Assembly: GCA_963720705.1 (NCBI GenBank)
Contig: CAVRGJ010000002.1
Span: forward strand, 1-64,000
From: DASWJZ01 sp963720705
GTDB taxonomy: Bacteria > Pseudomonadota > Alphaproteobacteria > Rhizobiales > Afifellaceae
Length of the DNA stretch: 64,000 nt
Reading direction: 5' to 3'
Under the pieces are notes generated by a model. The model was not told the DNA's origin. It saw nothing but the letters and a program-made list of their open reading frames with translations, and searched no databases. Below, piece after piece: positions 7,983 to 16,337 of the stretch (positions are counted from its first letter, which is position 1; each line of letters begins with the position of its first letter). A program made the translations under genes and the position numbers.

Positions 7983-8200
7983 GACGGCTTCCCTAGTCGT
8001 GCGGCGACCTATGCTCGCTACGATTAGGTCTTAGGCTGCGCTTCCTATGGTTAACATTTGCTTAAGATGGCGCTTTGCGGAAGCAGGCGGACTGCTCCTC
8101 GCGCTCGCCGCGTGAGAGCCACGAAAACCGTTGCCTTAAGCGATGGCTAACCTTCCAGGGCGACTATGTGCGGGAAGTCTGTTCGGGAGCGAACCCGATG

Positions 8201-8788
8201 GCCTTGCCCAGCCAGACGGCGGAATTGCGCCGTTCCTTCTTTGGCGATAGCCCCGACGCCGCAAGAGACGCGGCCTCGGTGTGGCTGCGCGATTTCGATA
8301 CGCACGGGCCGTTCGACATTCATGCCATCAGTACGTCGAAAGACGATGGTCGATTCGTTGCAACCGTCACCTATTCGGAGGCAAGTATCGTGATCAGGCC
8401 GCATGAGCGATTGAAGGTAGAAGCACCGGTCAAACCGAGCTGGAAACTTCGCGATGCCTTGCTGCCTGCCCTTGCGCGCTGCAACCAGATAAGGTCCGAG
8501 CTTCGGCTGAGATGCGATGAAGTGGCGGACGGGCTCCGTCTTCTGCTGACGCCTGCTTCTGCCCCGAGCGGGCTAGCCGCCCAAGATGGCGCAGACACGC
8601 TTTGGAACGTAACCGATTTCGGCGATGGAGCTCTTCAGACGTCGCTCGGGGTTCGAAAAAACAATGCAAGCGGCCACCGCAGCCAGCAGGACGATATCCG
8701 AAATTCACTTGATCGAGCGCGCGATGCCGCTCGGCGCGCTCAAATGAGATCCGGACGGCATCGGACGCCGCCGTCTCACGCGAGGTGA
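8201..8788 (+). CDS. Hypothetical protein
   Basis: A 195-aa product from ATG 8201, chosen because GGGAG lies about 9 nt upstream; a longer reading from a TTG at 8075 is possible but compositionally odd. The first ~75 residues look protein-like and folded (WLRDFDTHGPFDIHAIS, then DGRFVATVTYSEA), whereas the C-terminal third is low-complexity and basic (RARDAARRAQMRSGRHRTPP). I recognise no family. The reading frame is backed by ordinary codon use but not by homology. Confidence 0.45.
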   Translation, partial: ALPSQTAELRRSFFGDSPDAARDAASVWLRDFDTHGPFDIHAISTSKDDGRFVATVTYSEASIVIRPHERLKVEAPVKPSWKLRDALLPALARCNQIRSELRLRCDEVADGLRLLLTPASAPSGLAAQDGADTLWNVTDFGDGALQTSLGVRKNNASGHRSQQDDIRNSLDRARDAARRAQMRSGRHRTPPSHAR

Positions 8789-8834
8789 ATGTCAAGCTGA
8801 GACACTACCGAGAAATCGCCTCGAAGATGCGACG

Positions 8835-9260
8835 TCAGCGAAGGACAAGAGCCACGACGAGAAGGGCTGTGGCCAAAGCGATCGTGGCGCCGCCCGCCGC
8901 AGTCGCTATCATCAAAGCGGTCATCGCCGAATCGTTCGCTGCCAAAGCGAGCTCGGCATGAACCCGGACTTCGCCCGACGCCGCACTAGCTGCGCTCCTC
9001 GCTAGTCGCGCTGCGTTTGTCGCCTCGCGCGCTGCCTTTGTCGCAGAGCGTGCGATCTCGATGAGATCAGCCTGTCGGTCTGCAGTCCGAAACTCAGGCC
9101 CCTGAGCAGCGGCCTGTTCTGCCTCAATCCTCCGATCCTCAGAATCAAGAAACCTCAGCCGTGAAAGGGCGACATTTGCGCTCTCGGGAAATTCTCTTTT
9201 TGTCGCTCGCTGGAGTTTTGCGACACCGGTGGCCCTTTCGTTGATGAGGACCTTCGTCAT
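8835..9260 (-). CDS. Ala-rich protein with C-terminal membrane anchor, paralogue 1
   Basis: A 141-aa protein with three parts: a charged N-terminus containing SRLRFLDSEDRR, an Ala-rich predicted helix with ATKAAREATNAARLARSAAS, and a C-terminal hydrophobic helix of ~22 residues (about MIATAAGGATIALATALLVV) ending at the C-terminus. This is the layout of a tail-anchored protein. It is clearly paralogous to 10563-11084 (SRLRFLD, ATNAARLA and TAMTALMIA-AAGGATIALA are shared). It follows the small Cys-rich gene at 9282 by 21 bp on the same strand, so they are probably one transcript. Function unknown. Confidence 0.6.
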   Translation of the reverse strand: MTKVLINERATGVAKLQRATKREFPESANVALSRLRFLDSEDRRIEAEQAAAQGPEFRTADRQADLIEIARSATKAAREATNAARLARSAASAASGEVRVHAELALAANDSAMTALMIATAAGGATIALATALLVVALVLR

Positions 9261-9281
9261 TTGCATGGACCGCGACCCGTC

Positions 9282-9512
9282 TCACAGTGTTTCAAGGTGG
9301 ACATGCTCGCCACACCAATCGTCCCGTTTAGTCGAAGACCAGCTCGCGTATCGCGCCTGCCGATCTGGCGCTTCCAGCATGAGCGGCGGCGGCGAAAGGC
9401 GCCGGCATTGTCCGAAAATGGCTGTTCTTCGCAGCGCGGCGGCTGCGCCTTCGGTCGTCGGCCACCAAAAATTGCAGTCGTGACAGCGTAGATTCTTGTT
9501 CTCGTACGACAT
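9282..9512 (-). CDS. Small Cys-rich, probably zinc-binding protein
   Basis: A 76-aa protein with four cysteines in a zinc-ribbon-like arrangement: RCHDCNFWWPTT near the start, GQCRRLSPPP in the middle, and a C-terminal KRDDWCGEH. The pattern C-x2-C-x-FW ... G-CRR-P ... DWCGEH is one I associate with small uncharacterised proteins of Proteobacteria. GGGAG sits about 8 nt before ATG 9512. It is followed by the membrane-anchored Ala-rich gene. Function unknown. Confidence 0.6.
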   Translation of the reverse strand: MSYENKNLRCHDCNFWWPTTEGAAAALRRTAIFGQCRRLSPPPLMLEAPDRQARYASWSSTKRDDWCGEHVHLETL

Positions 9513-9715
9513 TGGCCTGCTCCCTTCGCTTAGCGGCCATCGGCGATGCGCTTGTGAAGGTTGCTCATCCGACGGCTCGCGTTCGCTGCAGCTTCATCGG
9601 TTCTGCTCCGCCGCCTGCAAGAACGGTCGGCCTGGCGTTTGCCTCAAGGCTACGGTCATCGCAAAATCCTCCGCGCCAGCGGCCATGCTTTGCCGACCAA
9701 ACACGCGGCACCCAA

Positions 9716-9778
9716 GCTTCAATCGGCCCGCGGAGCGCAGCGCGTCAACTCGTGCGTGCACTATCCACAGCTCGTTTT
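9716..9778. repeat. Element shared upstream of the two Ala-rich paralogues, copy 1
   Basis: The segment containing CGTCAACTCG and CTATCCACAGCTCGTTT matches 11158-11217 with the same internal spacing. Both copies lie about 70-250 bp upstream of the operons for the two paralogues (9512 and 11084 starts). It may be a shared control site or simply the edge of the old duplication. Confidence 0.5.
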
Positions 9779-10216
9779 GCCGCACGCCGGGGAGAGCCGA
9801 ATTGCCTGAGGGAAGGGCAGGGGCCGTTGATCTTGCCTAAAGAAGCACGTCCTTAGAGTTCGACGAGTCCGCTTTCTCGTCGATCAAATCTCATCGGGGC
9901 GCCGCGACAAGGACAAGATTGAAGCTCTTTCCTATCTGCTGGAAGAGAGGTCGCGCTTACAGACCGCGCCGAGAGCGCGGCGCTCTGTCAGTGCCCGAGC
10001 GCAGCAAGGGCGCGACCTGAGAATTCTCTGACCGAGGTCGTGGTTGAGAGAAAGTCTGACGTGGCTGTGGTCAAATGGAGCTTCGTCTAGCTGAAATGCG
10101 AGGCGTTCAGGCATTAAGAAAAGCTTGACCCCTTGGTTGCAATCCGATTGACTGTCGGCTGTGTAAGAGGAGGCCGAGTTGACGGCCTTTGCGCGTGAGT
10201 TAAGTGGGGTGGCGTT

Positions 10217-10408
10217 ATGTCCTGGGTCCGCCTGCCGCTCTTTTTTGGAACGCTGAAGATCAAGCCGCGCCGTCACCTAAGGCGTGACGAAATTTCGCGG
10301 AAGATTCGCGTGATGAAATTAGGCTCCATCTACGTGACTTGGCGGCCGCATGTCAGCAGCGAGAAGCGCGTTGGTGCGGAACCCCGTCGGATTAGTGGGG
10401 CGCGCTAA
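10217..10408 (+). CDS. Possible small basic protein (63 aa), weak
   Basis: ATG 10217 is preceded by a GGGG run. The product MSWVRLPLFFGTLKIKPRRH and then RRDEISRKIRVMKLGSIYVT has a plausible short folded region, but the last 20 residues look random. No family is recognised and there is no operon partner, so it could be a chance frame. Confidence 0.25.
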   Translation: MSWVRLPLFFGTLKIKPRRHLRRDEISRKIRVMKLGSIYVTWRPHVSSEKRVGAEPRRISGAR

Positions 10409-10447
10409 ATCTACCGCCGAAGTAAACGCGCTAAATCTATCGCTAAA

Positions 10448-10480
10448 CCAAAAAAGAAGCGGCGCACGATGGCGCCGCTT
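10448..10480 (-). terminator. Rho-independent terminator
   Basis: A perfect 9-bp stem AAGCGGCGC / GCGCCGCTT (10457-10465 with 10472-10480) and a 6-nt loop. On the minus strand it is followed by C-TTTTTT-GG. It lies about 80 bp after the stop of the Ala-rich gene at 10563 and points the right way to end its transcript. Confidence 0.75.
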
Positions 10481-10562
10481 TGGGCTGTCGAGGTCAACGA
10501 CCAATCATAGATATCACGAAGGCCCCAATTCGACAAATGGCGCCAAGTCGATATGACGAACG

Positions 10563-11084
10563 CTACTTGAGAAGAAGGGCCATAACGACGAGACCAATGG
10601 CGAGCGCAATGGTTGCGCCTCCCGCCGCCGCCGCGATCATGAGAGCGGTCATCGCGGTCTTGTTTGCTGCTTGCGCGAGCTTCGCGTGAACGCCCGCCTC
10701 CTCCATAGCCGTGCGGGCTGCGTTGGTTGCCAATCGAGCCGCGTTTGTCGCCGCCCGAGCCGCTTCAGTCGCTGAACGAGCGATTTCGACGTGCTCCGGC
10801 TTCGGATATTCGATGCGCTGCTGCTGTTCGGCGCGCTGCCGGTCTTCGCTACGTCGGTCTTCGCTACGCCGTTCGTCCATGCGCCGGTCTGTCACCCGGC
10901 GCTCCGGCTCCTCGGCGGGAGCTTCGTCGGCATCGTTGTCACTTGCGTCGAGGAACCTCAACCTGGAACGTCCGACGTCCGCGCCGTCGCCCGCCGATCG
11001 TCTTGCGGCTCGTTCGAGCCTCTCGACGCTTCCTTCGAGCTCCGCAGCCCAAACTTCGTCGTTCTTTTCAAGCTGTGCGGTCAT
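10563..11084 (-). CDS. Ala-rich protein with C-terminal membrane anchor, paralogue 2
   Basis: A 173-aa protein from ATG 11084 (GAGGGGG 7 nt upstream). Layout: N-terminal helix with SRLRFLD; a highly charged segment with a tandem repeat RRMDERRSEDRRSEDRQ; an Ala-rich helix (ATEAARAATNAARLATNAAR); and a C-terminal hydrophobic helix (LMIAAAAGGATIALAIGLVV) followed by only a few residues. It resembles 8835-9260 along its length except for the inserted charged repeat. The arrangement suggests a helical or coiled-coil cytoplasmic part tethered to the membrane by its tail. Function unknown; it has its own terminator at 10448. Confidence 0.6.
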   Translation of the reverse strand: MTAQLEKNDEVWAAELEGSVERLERAARRSAGDGADVGRSRLRFLDASDNDADEAPAEEPERRVTDRRMDERRSEDRRSEDRQRAEQQQRIEYPKPEHVEIARSATEAARAATNAARLATNAARTAMEEAGVHAKLAQAANKTAMTALMIAAAAGGATIALAIGLVVMALLLK

Positions 11085-11157
11085 CTGAGAGCCCCCTCGC
11101 CAAATGCCAAATGTGTCCGACTCTTCGACTTCCACACGGAATCGGTGATCCCCCAGA

Positions 11158-11217
11158 TTTCAATTCTCCCGGCAGTCCGGTCCGTCAACTCGCGACTTCG
11201 CTATCCACAGCTCGTTT
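11158..11217. repeat. Element shared upstream of the two Ala-rich paralogues, copy 2
   Basis: Counterpart of 9716-9778; CGTCAACTCG and CTATCCACAGCTCGTTT are kept at the same distance. The 303-bp gap 11085-11387 also has to hold the promoter of the HlyD-like gene; I see no other element. Confidence 0.5.
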
Positions 11218-11387
11218 CCCTTCTTGCGACACGCTGAGCGGGATGCGGGAACCCTCGGCGCATTCTGTTGACGTTTTACCCTCCGATAACCTTGCGGCAG
11301 AATTTCAGAGCCCGGAAGCAAGGAACACAAGCGTAAAGCGCTGCCACAGTTGCTGAATCTTAAAATCTCAAACGGCTATGTGCTGGC

Positions 11388-12803
11388 ATGCAGCACCATA
11401 AATCCATGCTGAAGGAAGCTGTCGAGCTGTCCGAGCCGCAGGGCGCAGACATTGCGTCTGAGCTCGGGCCGACCCTTCCTTCGGCAAATACCGACCCGGT
11501 GCGGCAGCTTCAGCTCTCACTTGAACAACGGCTAAGGCAACCCTCTGAGCTCACGCCTGGCGTGGCAGAGCCAACGGATAACGAAAGCCCTCCTCCGCAG
11601 GAGATGCAGGCAGTAAGACCAAAAATTGTCGGGCGGATTATCAAAGCGGCCGTCGGACTTGCCATTCTCGCGGCGTTCGGGTGGATGCCGGTCCGCACGC
11701 TTCTTCAGGCATCAAGCGTCGAGGCGATCGTTAATTCGCGCGTCGTAACCGTGAGAGCGCCGATCGAAGGCGACGTTGTGGCGACGTCGACCGATCTGGC
11801 TAGTACCGGCGTGCTTGCCGCGAACCGGGAACTGCTGCGCATCGTAAATGTGCGCGCTGACCGTTTGCGCCTTGACGGTCTCGAAGACCGGCTAGCGCAG
11901 CAAAAAATCCTACACGCGGCGCTACAGGCGAAAATCGCCTCCACGCGCCAAGCCTATGACGAGGTGGTGCGCTACCTTGCCCGCTTCGCGCTCGGGCGCA
12001 CGGAACAACTTGAGGCGCGCGCTGCGCAGCTTCAAAGTGAAGTTGCGGCAGCGAGGGCGCGCACCGCAGTGGCTGCGGCCGCGGCCGGGCGCGCACTGAA
12101 GCTCGGGCGGAGCGACGCATTATCGACGGCGGAGGTCGAACGCCTCATCGAAGAAAAGACAATCGCTGAGCAGACCGAAATCAGCACGGAACGCGCGCTC
12201 GACGCCACAAATGCCGAACTCAACGCCGCTCGCGACGGGACGTTTCTCGGCGACGGCGCCAACGACCGCCCGAGTTCCGCACAGCGCAGCGACGAGCTCT
12301 TGCAGCGCCTGAACGAGCTCACTGCCGATCTTACCGCTGCCGACGCGGAGATCGCGCACCTAGAGCGGGATGTCGTTGACGAAACCGCCCGCTACCGGAG
12401 CTTTGCCGATGTCGCCATATCGCTGCCGGTGACCGGACGTCTCTGGGAGGTCATGACCGCACCCGGGGAGCACGTCAGCGTCGGGCAGGATCTGCTCAAG
12501 ATACTCGACTGCTCCGGGGCGGTAGTCACCGCGAATGTGACGGAGGCAGTTTACAACCGGCTCAGTGTCGGCGCCCCGGCGCGCTTTCGGCCAAGCGACG
12601 GTGGCGGTGATTTTCAGGGGACTATAACAAACCTGACTGGCCTTGCCGACGCCCCCGCCAACCTCGCCATAATTCCTTCGGCGCTGAGCCGCGAGGCCTA
12701 TCGGGTGACGGTGCGGGTACCTGATCTCGCATCCGGCAATAGCTGTGCGGTCGGTCGCACAGGCCGCGTCATCTTCGACAAGGCGCCCGCGGGCGCAGGA
12801 TGA
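11388..12803 (+). CDS. HlyD-like membrane fusion protein of a polysaccharide synthase
   Basis: A 471-aa periplasmic adaptor. A cytoplasmic Pro/Glu-rich N-terminus (~80 aa) is followed by one transmembrane helix (about residues 85-103), a split biotinyl-lipoyl-like region (VTVRAPIEGDVV at ~120 and LPVTGRLWEVMTAPGEHVSV at ~345), a long Ala/Glu-rich coiled coil (about 155-335), and a beta-barrel region. It overlaps the GT2 synthase gene by 4 bp (ATGA). Such MFP+synthase pairs export polysaccharides, as with Alg44/Alg8 and BgsB/BgsA; here the partner synthase defines the role. Confidence 0.85.
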   Translation: MQHHKSMLKEAVELSEPQGADIASELGPTLPSANTDPVRQLQLSLEQRLRQPSELTPGVAEPTDNESPPPQEMQAVRPKIVGRIIKAAVGLAILAAFGWMPVRTLLQASSVEAIVNSRVVTVRAPIEGDVVATSTDLASTGVLAANRELLRIVNVRADRLRLDGLEDRLAQQKILHAALQAKIASTRQAYDEVVRYLARFALGRTEQLEARAAQLQSEVAAARARTAVAAAAAGRALKLGRSDALSTAEVERLIEEKTIAEQTEISTERALDATNAELNAARDGTFLGDGANDRPSSAQRSDELLQRLNELTADLTAADAEIAHLERDVVDETARYRSFADVAISLPVTGRLWEVMTAPGEHVSVGQDLLKILDCSGAVVTANVTEAVYNRLSVGAPARFRPSDGGGDFQGTITNLTGLADAPANLAIIPSALSREAYRVTVRVPDLASGNSCAVGRTGRVIFDKAPAGAG

Positions 12804-14755
12804 CCCCCGAATTCCTGGAGGCATTGGCGCCTGGCCTCGTCGCGCTCGGCGCGAGCCTGGCATTGACACCGTGGCTGCGGCGCGATCGAAATGCCGCGCG
12901 CACATTCATGGCGTGCGTCACGCTGGCGCTGATGGCGCGGTACTTCATTTGGCGCGCGAGCGGCACCCTCCCTGAACCGGGCCTGACCTTCGACTTCGCG
13001 CTTGGCGCGCTCTTTTTCGCCGCCGAGACTTCCTGGCTTGCCGCCGGCGCTTTGTCGTTGTTCTTCCTCAGCCGCACGCGCGAGCGAACCTCAGAGGTTG
13101 AGGCCAACACTGCCTGGCTGCAGAGCCACCCCGCGCCGCTCGTCGATGTCTTCATCTGCACCTACAACGAAGAGGAGGCGATCCTCGAAAGGACGATCAT
13201 CGGCGCGACGGGGCTGGATTATCCGAACGCTCGCGTCTGGGTGCTCGACGACGGGCGCCGGCCCTGGTTGGAAGATCTCGCGGGGCGGCTCGGCTGCGGC
13301 TATCTGACTCGCCCGAACAACCTTCACGCCAAGGCAGGCAACATCAATCATGCGATCGCGCACGTCCGAGGGTTGCCCGATCCACCAGAGTTCATCTCGA
13401 TCCTCGACGCCGATTTCGTCCCGATGCCAAATTTCCTATCGCGTGCCCTATGTCTCTTCCACGATGCCAGCGTCGGTGTCGTGCAGACGCCACAACACTT
13501 CATCAATCCGGATCCGATCCAGGTGAATCTTGCGGCTGCGCATGTGTGGCCTGACGAGCAGCGTTTCTTTTTCGATGTCGTGCTTGCTTCGAAGGACGCT
13601 TGGGGTGCTGCCTTCTGTTGCGGAACATCGTCGGTGATTCGCTTCGCACCGCTCGTCGCGATCGGCGGGTTTCCGACCGATTCCGTCACCGAGGACTACC
13701 TCCTGACGCTGCGGCTGAAGGAGGCCGGGTTCACCACCGCCTATTTGAACGAAGCGCTGACCCTCGGCCTCGCGCCGGAAGGGCTGAAGGAATACATCAC
13801 CCAGCGCGGCCGCTGGTGCCTCGGTTTCATGCAGATCGTGCGCGGTCGCTCCGGCCCGTTCTCGCGCTCTTCGAACCTCGAACTCCTCGATCGCCTGTCA
13901 CTCGTCGACAGTCTGCTCGGATGGGTTGCCGTCTATTCGGCGAAGATGCTGGGGCTGATCGTGCCGACCATCTACCTTCTTTTCGGCATCAAGGCCATCG
14001 ACGCGGGTCTCACTGATTTTCTCAACTATTTCCTACCCTTCTTCGTCTGGCACGCAGTGACGATGAGCTGGATCTCAGGCGGCCGCTCGCTTCTGATCAT
14101 GTCGGACGTGGCCCAGTTCGTGGCTGCGCCTGCCGTCTTGAAGGCCGCTTTCACTGGCCTCACGAAACCGCAGGGTCACAAGTTCAAAGTGACTGCAAAA
14201 GGCGGCAACCGCGGTCGCCGTTTCATCGAGTGGCCGCTGCTGAAGATCTACGCGGCGGCGCTCTGCTTGACGCTCGCCGGCATTACCTACGCGTTTGTCT
14301 TCAACGTTCGCGGCGATGTCGCGGTCTTCGGAGATCTGGCGCTGGCCTGGAGCTGGTACAACGCGGTCGTTTTGATCATTGTCTGTTTCGTCTGCGTGGA
14401 GCAGCCGCGACGCCGCAGGGCGGAACGGTTTGCAGCTAACGAGCCGATGGGTATCGAGACGGATGGGCTCAGTCGGATTTTCCGGCTCGCCGACATCTCT
14501 ATTTCCGGAGCAAGATTATACGGGCGCGCACCGGCTCCGTTGGGCGGCCATGTCCACTGCACCCTGCAAGGACGCTCAGTTGGGGCGACAGTGGCCCGCG
14601 TTATGCCGCAAAGTTTCGCGATCGAATTTGACGAAGCGTTCGACGCTCGCATTTCGATGATCCGCCACTTCTACTCGGGAAACTATGTGAAGGCGATCGC
14701 AGAGGTCGCTCCCGCAGGCGTCGGGCGTGCTGTTGCCGCGCGTCTGTTCGGCTAA
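12800..14755 (+). CDS. Processive GT2 polysaccharide synthase with C-terminal PilZ domain
   Basis: A 651-aa cellulose-synthase-like membrane glycosyltransferase that polymerises a UDP-sugar and threads the chain through the membrane. Membrane helices occur at ~10-50, ~65-92 and in the block ~370-535. The catalytic motifs are all present: DDG (150-152), DAD (203-205), TED (297-299) and QRGRW (335-339). A PilZ domain follows, with RRRAER at 538-543 and DISISG at 565-570, so activation by c-di-GMP is expected. There is no BcsB or cellulase, but an HlyD-like partner overlaps upstream, so the product is probably not plain cellulose. The mixed-linkage glucan synthase BgsA of Sinorhizobium is one possible relative. 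Confidence 0.88.
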   Translation: MTPEFLEALAPGLVALGASLALTPWLRRDRNAARTFMACVTLALMARYFIWRASGTLPEPGLTFDFALGALFFAAETSWLAAGALSLFFLSRTRERTSEVEANTAWLQSHPAPLVDVFICTYNEEEAILERTIIGATGLDYPNARVWVLDDGRRPWLEDLAGRLGCGYLTRPNNLHAKAGNINHAIAHVRGLPDPPEFISILDADFVPMPNFLSRALCLFHDASVGVVQTPQHFINPDPIQVNLAAAHVWPDEQRFFFDVVLASKDAWGAAFCCGTSSVIRFAPLVAIGGFPTDSVTEDYLLTLRLKEAGFTTAYLNEALTLGLAPEGLKEYITQRGRWCLGFMQIVRGRSGPFSRSSNLELLDRLSLVDSLLGWVAVYSAKMLGLIVPTIYLLFGIKAIDAGLTDFLNYFLPFFVWHAVTMSWISGGRSLLIMSDVAQFVAAPAVLKAAFTGLTKPQGHKFKVTAKGGNRGRRFIEWPLLKIYAAALCLTLAGITYAFVFNVRGDVAVFGDLALAWSWYNAVVLIIVCFVCVEQPRRRRAERFAANEPMGIETDGLSRIFRLADISISGARLYGRAPAPLGGHVHCTLQGRSVGATVARVMPQSFAIEFDEAFDARISMIRHFYSGNYVKAIAEVAPAGVGRAVAARLFG

Positions 14756-15009
14756 CTGGTGGACAAGAGGCGACCAAGCGTGAGTTCGGGCCTACGGCTC
14801 AACGGTAAAGCTCGTCGTCAATGGTTATTCGGAGTGGGTGGCGGAGGCGCACAAAGATTGCGCCAGCCAAACGCCATGCTGATTGCACTCCTTCTGATCG
14901 CTTGCTCGGCTTGCGATGCCGCGGGCGGTTCGATCTTCAAAATCGCGCCACCGAATTGAACCGGCCCCGATCGTTGAACTGAAGCGGGATGAAGCGCAGG
15001 TCTCGCGGC

Positions 15010-16230
15010 CTAAAGCGCTGTCCCGCCGATGTTCCAGCCACGGCCGTAATCGCCGAACGCTTCCCAACCACCGTCGGTCACCGCCACCGTGTCCTCCAGC
15101 TTGATGAAGCCGCGGCGCGGATGATGAATGGCGGTCTCGATCGAGATCACCATGCCGGTCTCAAGCGGCTTGCCGGCGCCCTCGGCCGGGTAGGGGACAG
15201 GCGCCTTTGTCGAAAGACGCGGCGCTTCATGCGGGATCAGCCCCATGCCGTGCGCGGCGAAGCGGACAAGCTTGGAATTCGGCGACTTCGCGATCGCCGC
15301 CTCGGCCGCCTTGTAGACCTCGCTTCCCATCACGCCGGCGGCGATCGGCCCGCGCGTCGCTTGCTGGATGGTTTCGACCTCGGCAAGGAGGTCGACCAGC
15401 TCCTGATCCGGATCGCCGAGTACCGCCATGCGGGCGAGGTCGCCTATGTAGCCCTGATAGTTGCCACCCGAATCGAGCGAGAGCACGTCGCCCTCGCGCC
15501 ACACCTGGTCGGAGGGCGCGCGGTTCAGGCTCGCTCCCGCAGCGATCAGGCAATACTCGAAATTCAGGCCGCGCAGCACCTCCTCGCGGCGAAGCGCCTC
15601 CGCGATTTCCCGCTTTGTCGAACCCGCCCCGTGCGCCGCGATGACGGCGAGCATGGAATCGACGACGCCGTCTGATGCCTTGCGCAAAAGCTCAAGCTCG
15701 GCCTTGCTCTTGACGGCGCGAAGGCGCTCGAGCGGCAGGATCGCGTCGACGATTTCCGCCGAAGGCAGGCCCTCACGGAGCACGTTCTCCGCGTCGACCG
15801 GGAGGAAGGCGCGCTCCACACCGATCTTGAGCTTCTTTCCGGCGCTCTGAATGTGGCCGATGGCGCGGCGCATGGCGTCTCCGCTGCTGCGGCTCGCCGT
15901 TTCGATGCTCGGTGCCGGGATCGTGCCGTTGTCGCGCTCCCAGCCCTCCATCTCGTGGCCGACATAGACGGAGCGCTCCGGCGCGCCCTTGAAATAGACG
16001 AAGAGCGGCAGGTAGCGGCTCAGGCCCTCCGCGTCGTGCGCATCGAAGAAGAAGAAGTGGTAGCCGCCGAGCAGGTATTGGATGTTGTGCTTCGACGAGG
16101 CGATCAGGACGTCGATGCCGACCTCATCCAGAAGATCGTCGAGCCGGTTGGAATCGAAGGCGAGGCGAGTCTTCTTCCCGGAAGCATCGTCCGGCGGCTT
16201 TCTGGCCGTTGCAGCGCCCGTTGACACCAT
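15010..16230 (-). CDS. M24-family Xaa-Pro peptidase-like protein
   Basis: A 406-aa pita-bread metallopeptidase. It has an N-terminal creatinase-like domain (~1-165), then the M24 domain with all five expected metal ligands: Asp in LSLDSGGNY, Asp in YIGDLARM, His in FAAHGMGLIPHE, Glu in ISIETAI and Glu in IKLEDTVAV. It likely cleaves Xaa-Pro dipeptides or a related substrate (creatinase and ectoine hydrolase share the fold). ATG 16230 is supported by GGGAGG 9 nt upstream; a reading from 16299 lacks this. Single gene, between the GT2 synthase and a GST. Confidence 0.88.
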   Translation of the reverse strand: MVSTGAATARKPPDDASGKKTRLAFDSNRLDDLLDEVGIDVLIASSKHNIQYLLGGYHFFFFDAHDAEGLSRYLPLFVYFKGAPERSVYVGHEMEGWERDNGTIPAPSIETASRSSGDAMRRAIGHIQSAGKKLKIGVERAFLPVDAENVLREGLPSAEIVDAILPLERLRAVKSKAELELLRKASDGVVDSMLAVIAAHGAGSTKREIAEALRREEVLRGLNFEYCLIAAGASLNRAPSDQVWREGDVLSLDSGGNYQGYIGDLARMAVLGDPDQELVDLLAEVETIQQATRGPIAAGVMGSEVYKAAEAAIAKSPNSKLVRFAAHGMGLIPHEAPRLSTKAPVPYPAEGAGKPLETGMVISIETAIHHPRRGFIKLEDTVAVTDGGWEAFGDYGRGWNIGGTAL

Positions 16231-16337
16231 TGTCGGATCCTCCCGTATTGCTTGAGCGGCCGGCACGCCGCCGGCCATTGTTGGCAACCAAGATACCACG
16301 ACCCGCGGCGGAGACGGATAGCGGCGATTTCGCGCGC

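Larger units (their letters stand above)
9779..10562. other. Gene-poor spacer between the two paralogue operons
   Basis: About 780 bp with no confident gene. It contains a weak 63-codon frame at 10217-10408 (plus; listed separately) and, close to its right end, the terminator of the 10563-11084 gene. The longest minus-strand frame (9932-10276) has no protein-like composition and was not accepted. Confidence 0.4.

Noticed and set aside
9761..9770. CTATCCACAG as a possible DnaA box or origin
   Set aside because: Only one near-match per copy, no cluster of boxes, no AT-rich unwinding region and no origin-type genes nearby.
14876..14959. 27-codon lipoprotein-like frame (MLIALLLIACSAC)
   Set aside because: Too short and without a ribosome binding site or neighbours; the lipobox-like LIAC may be chance.
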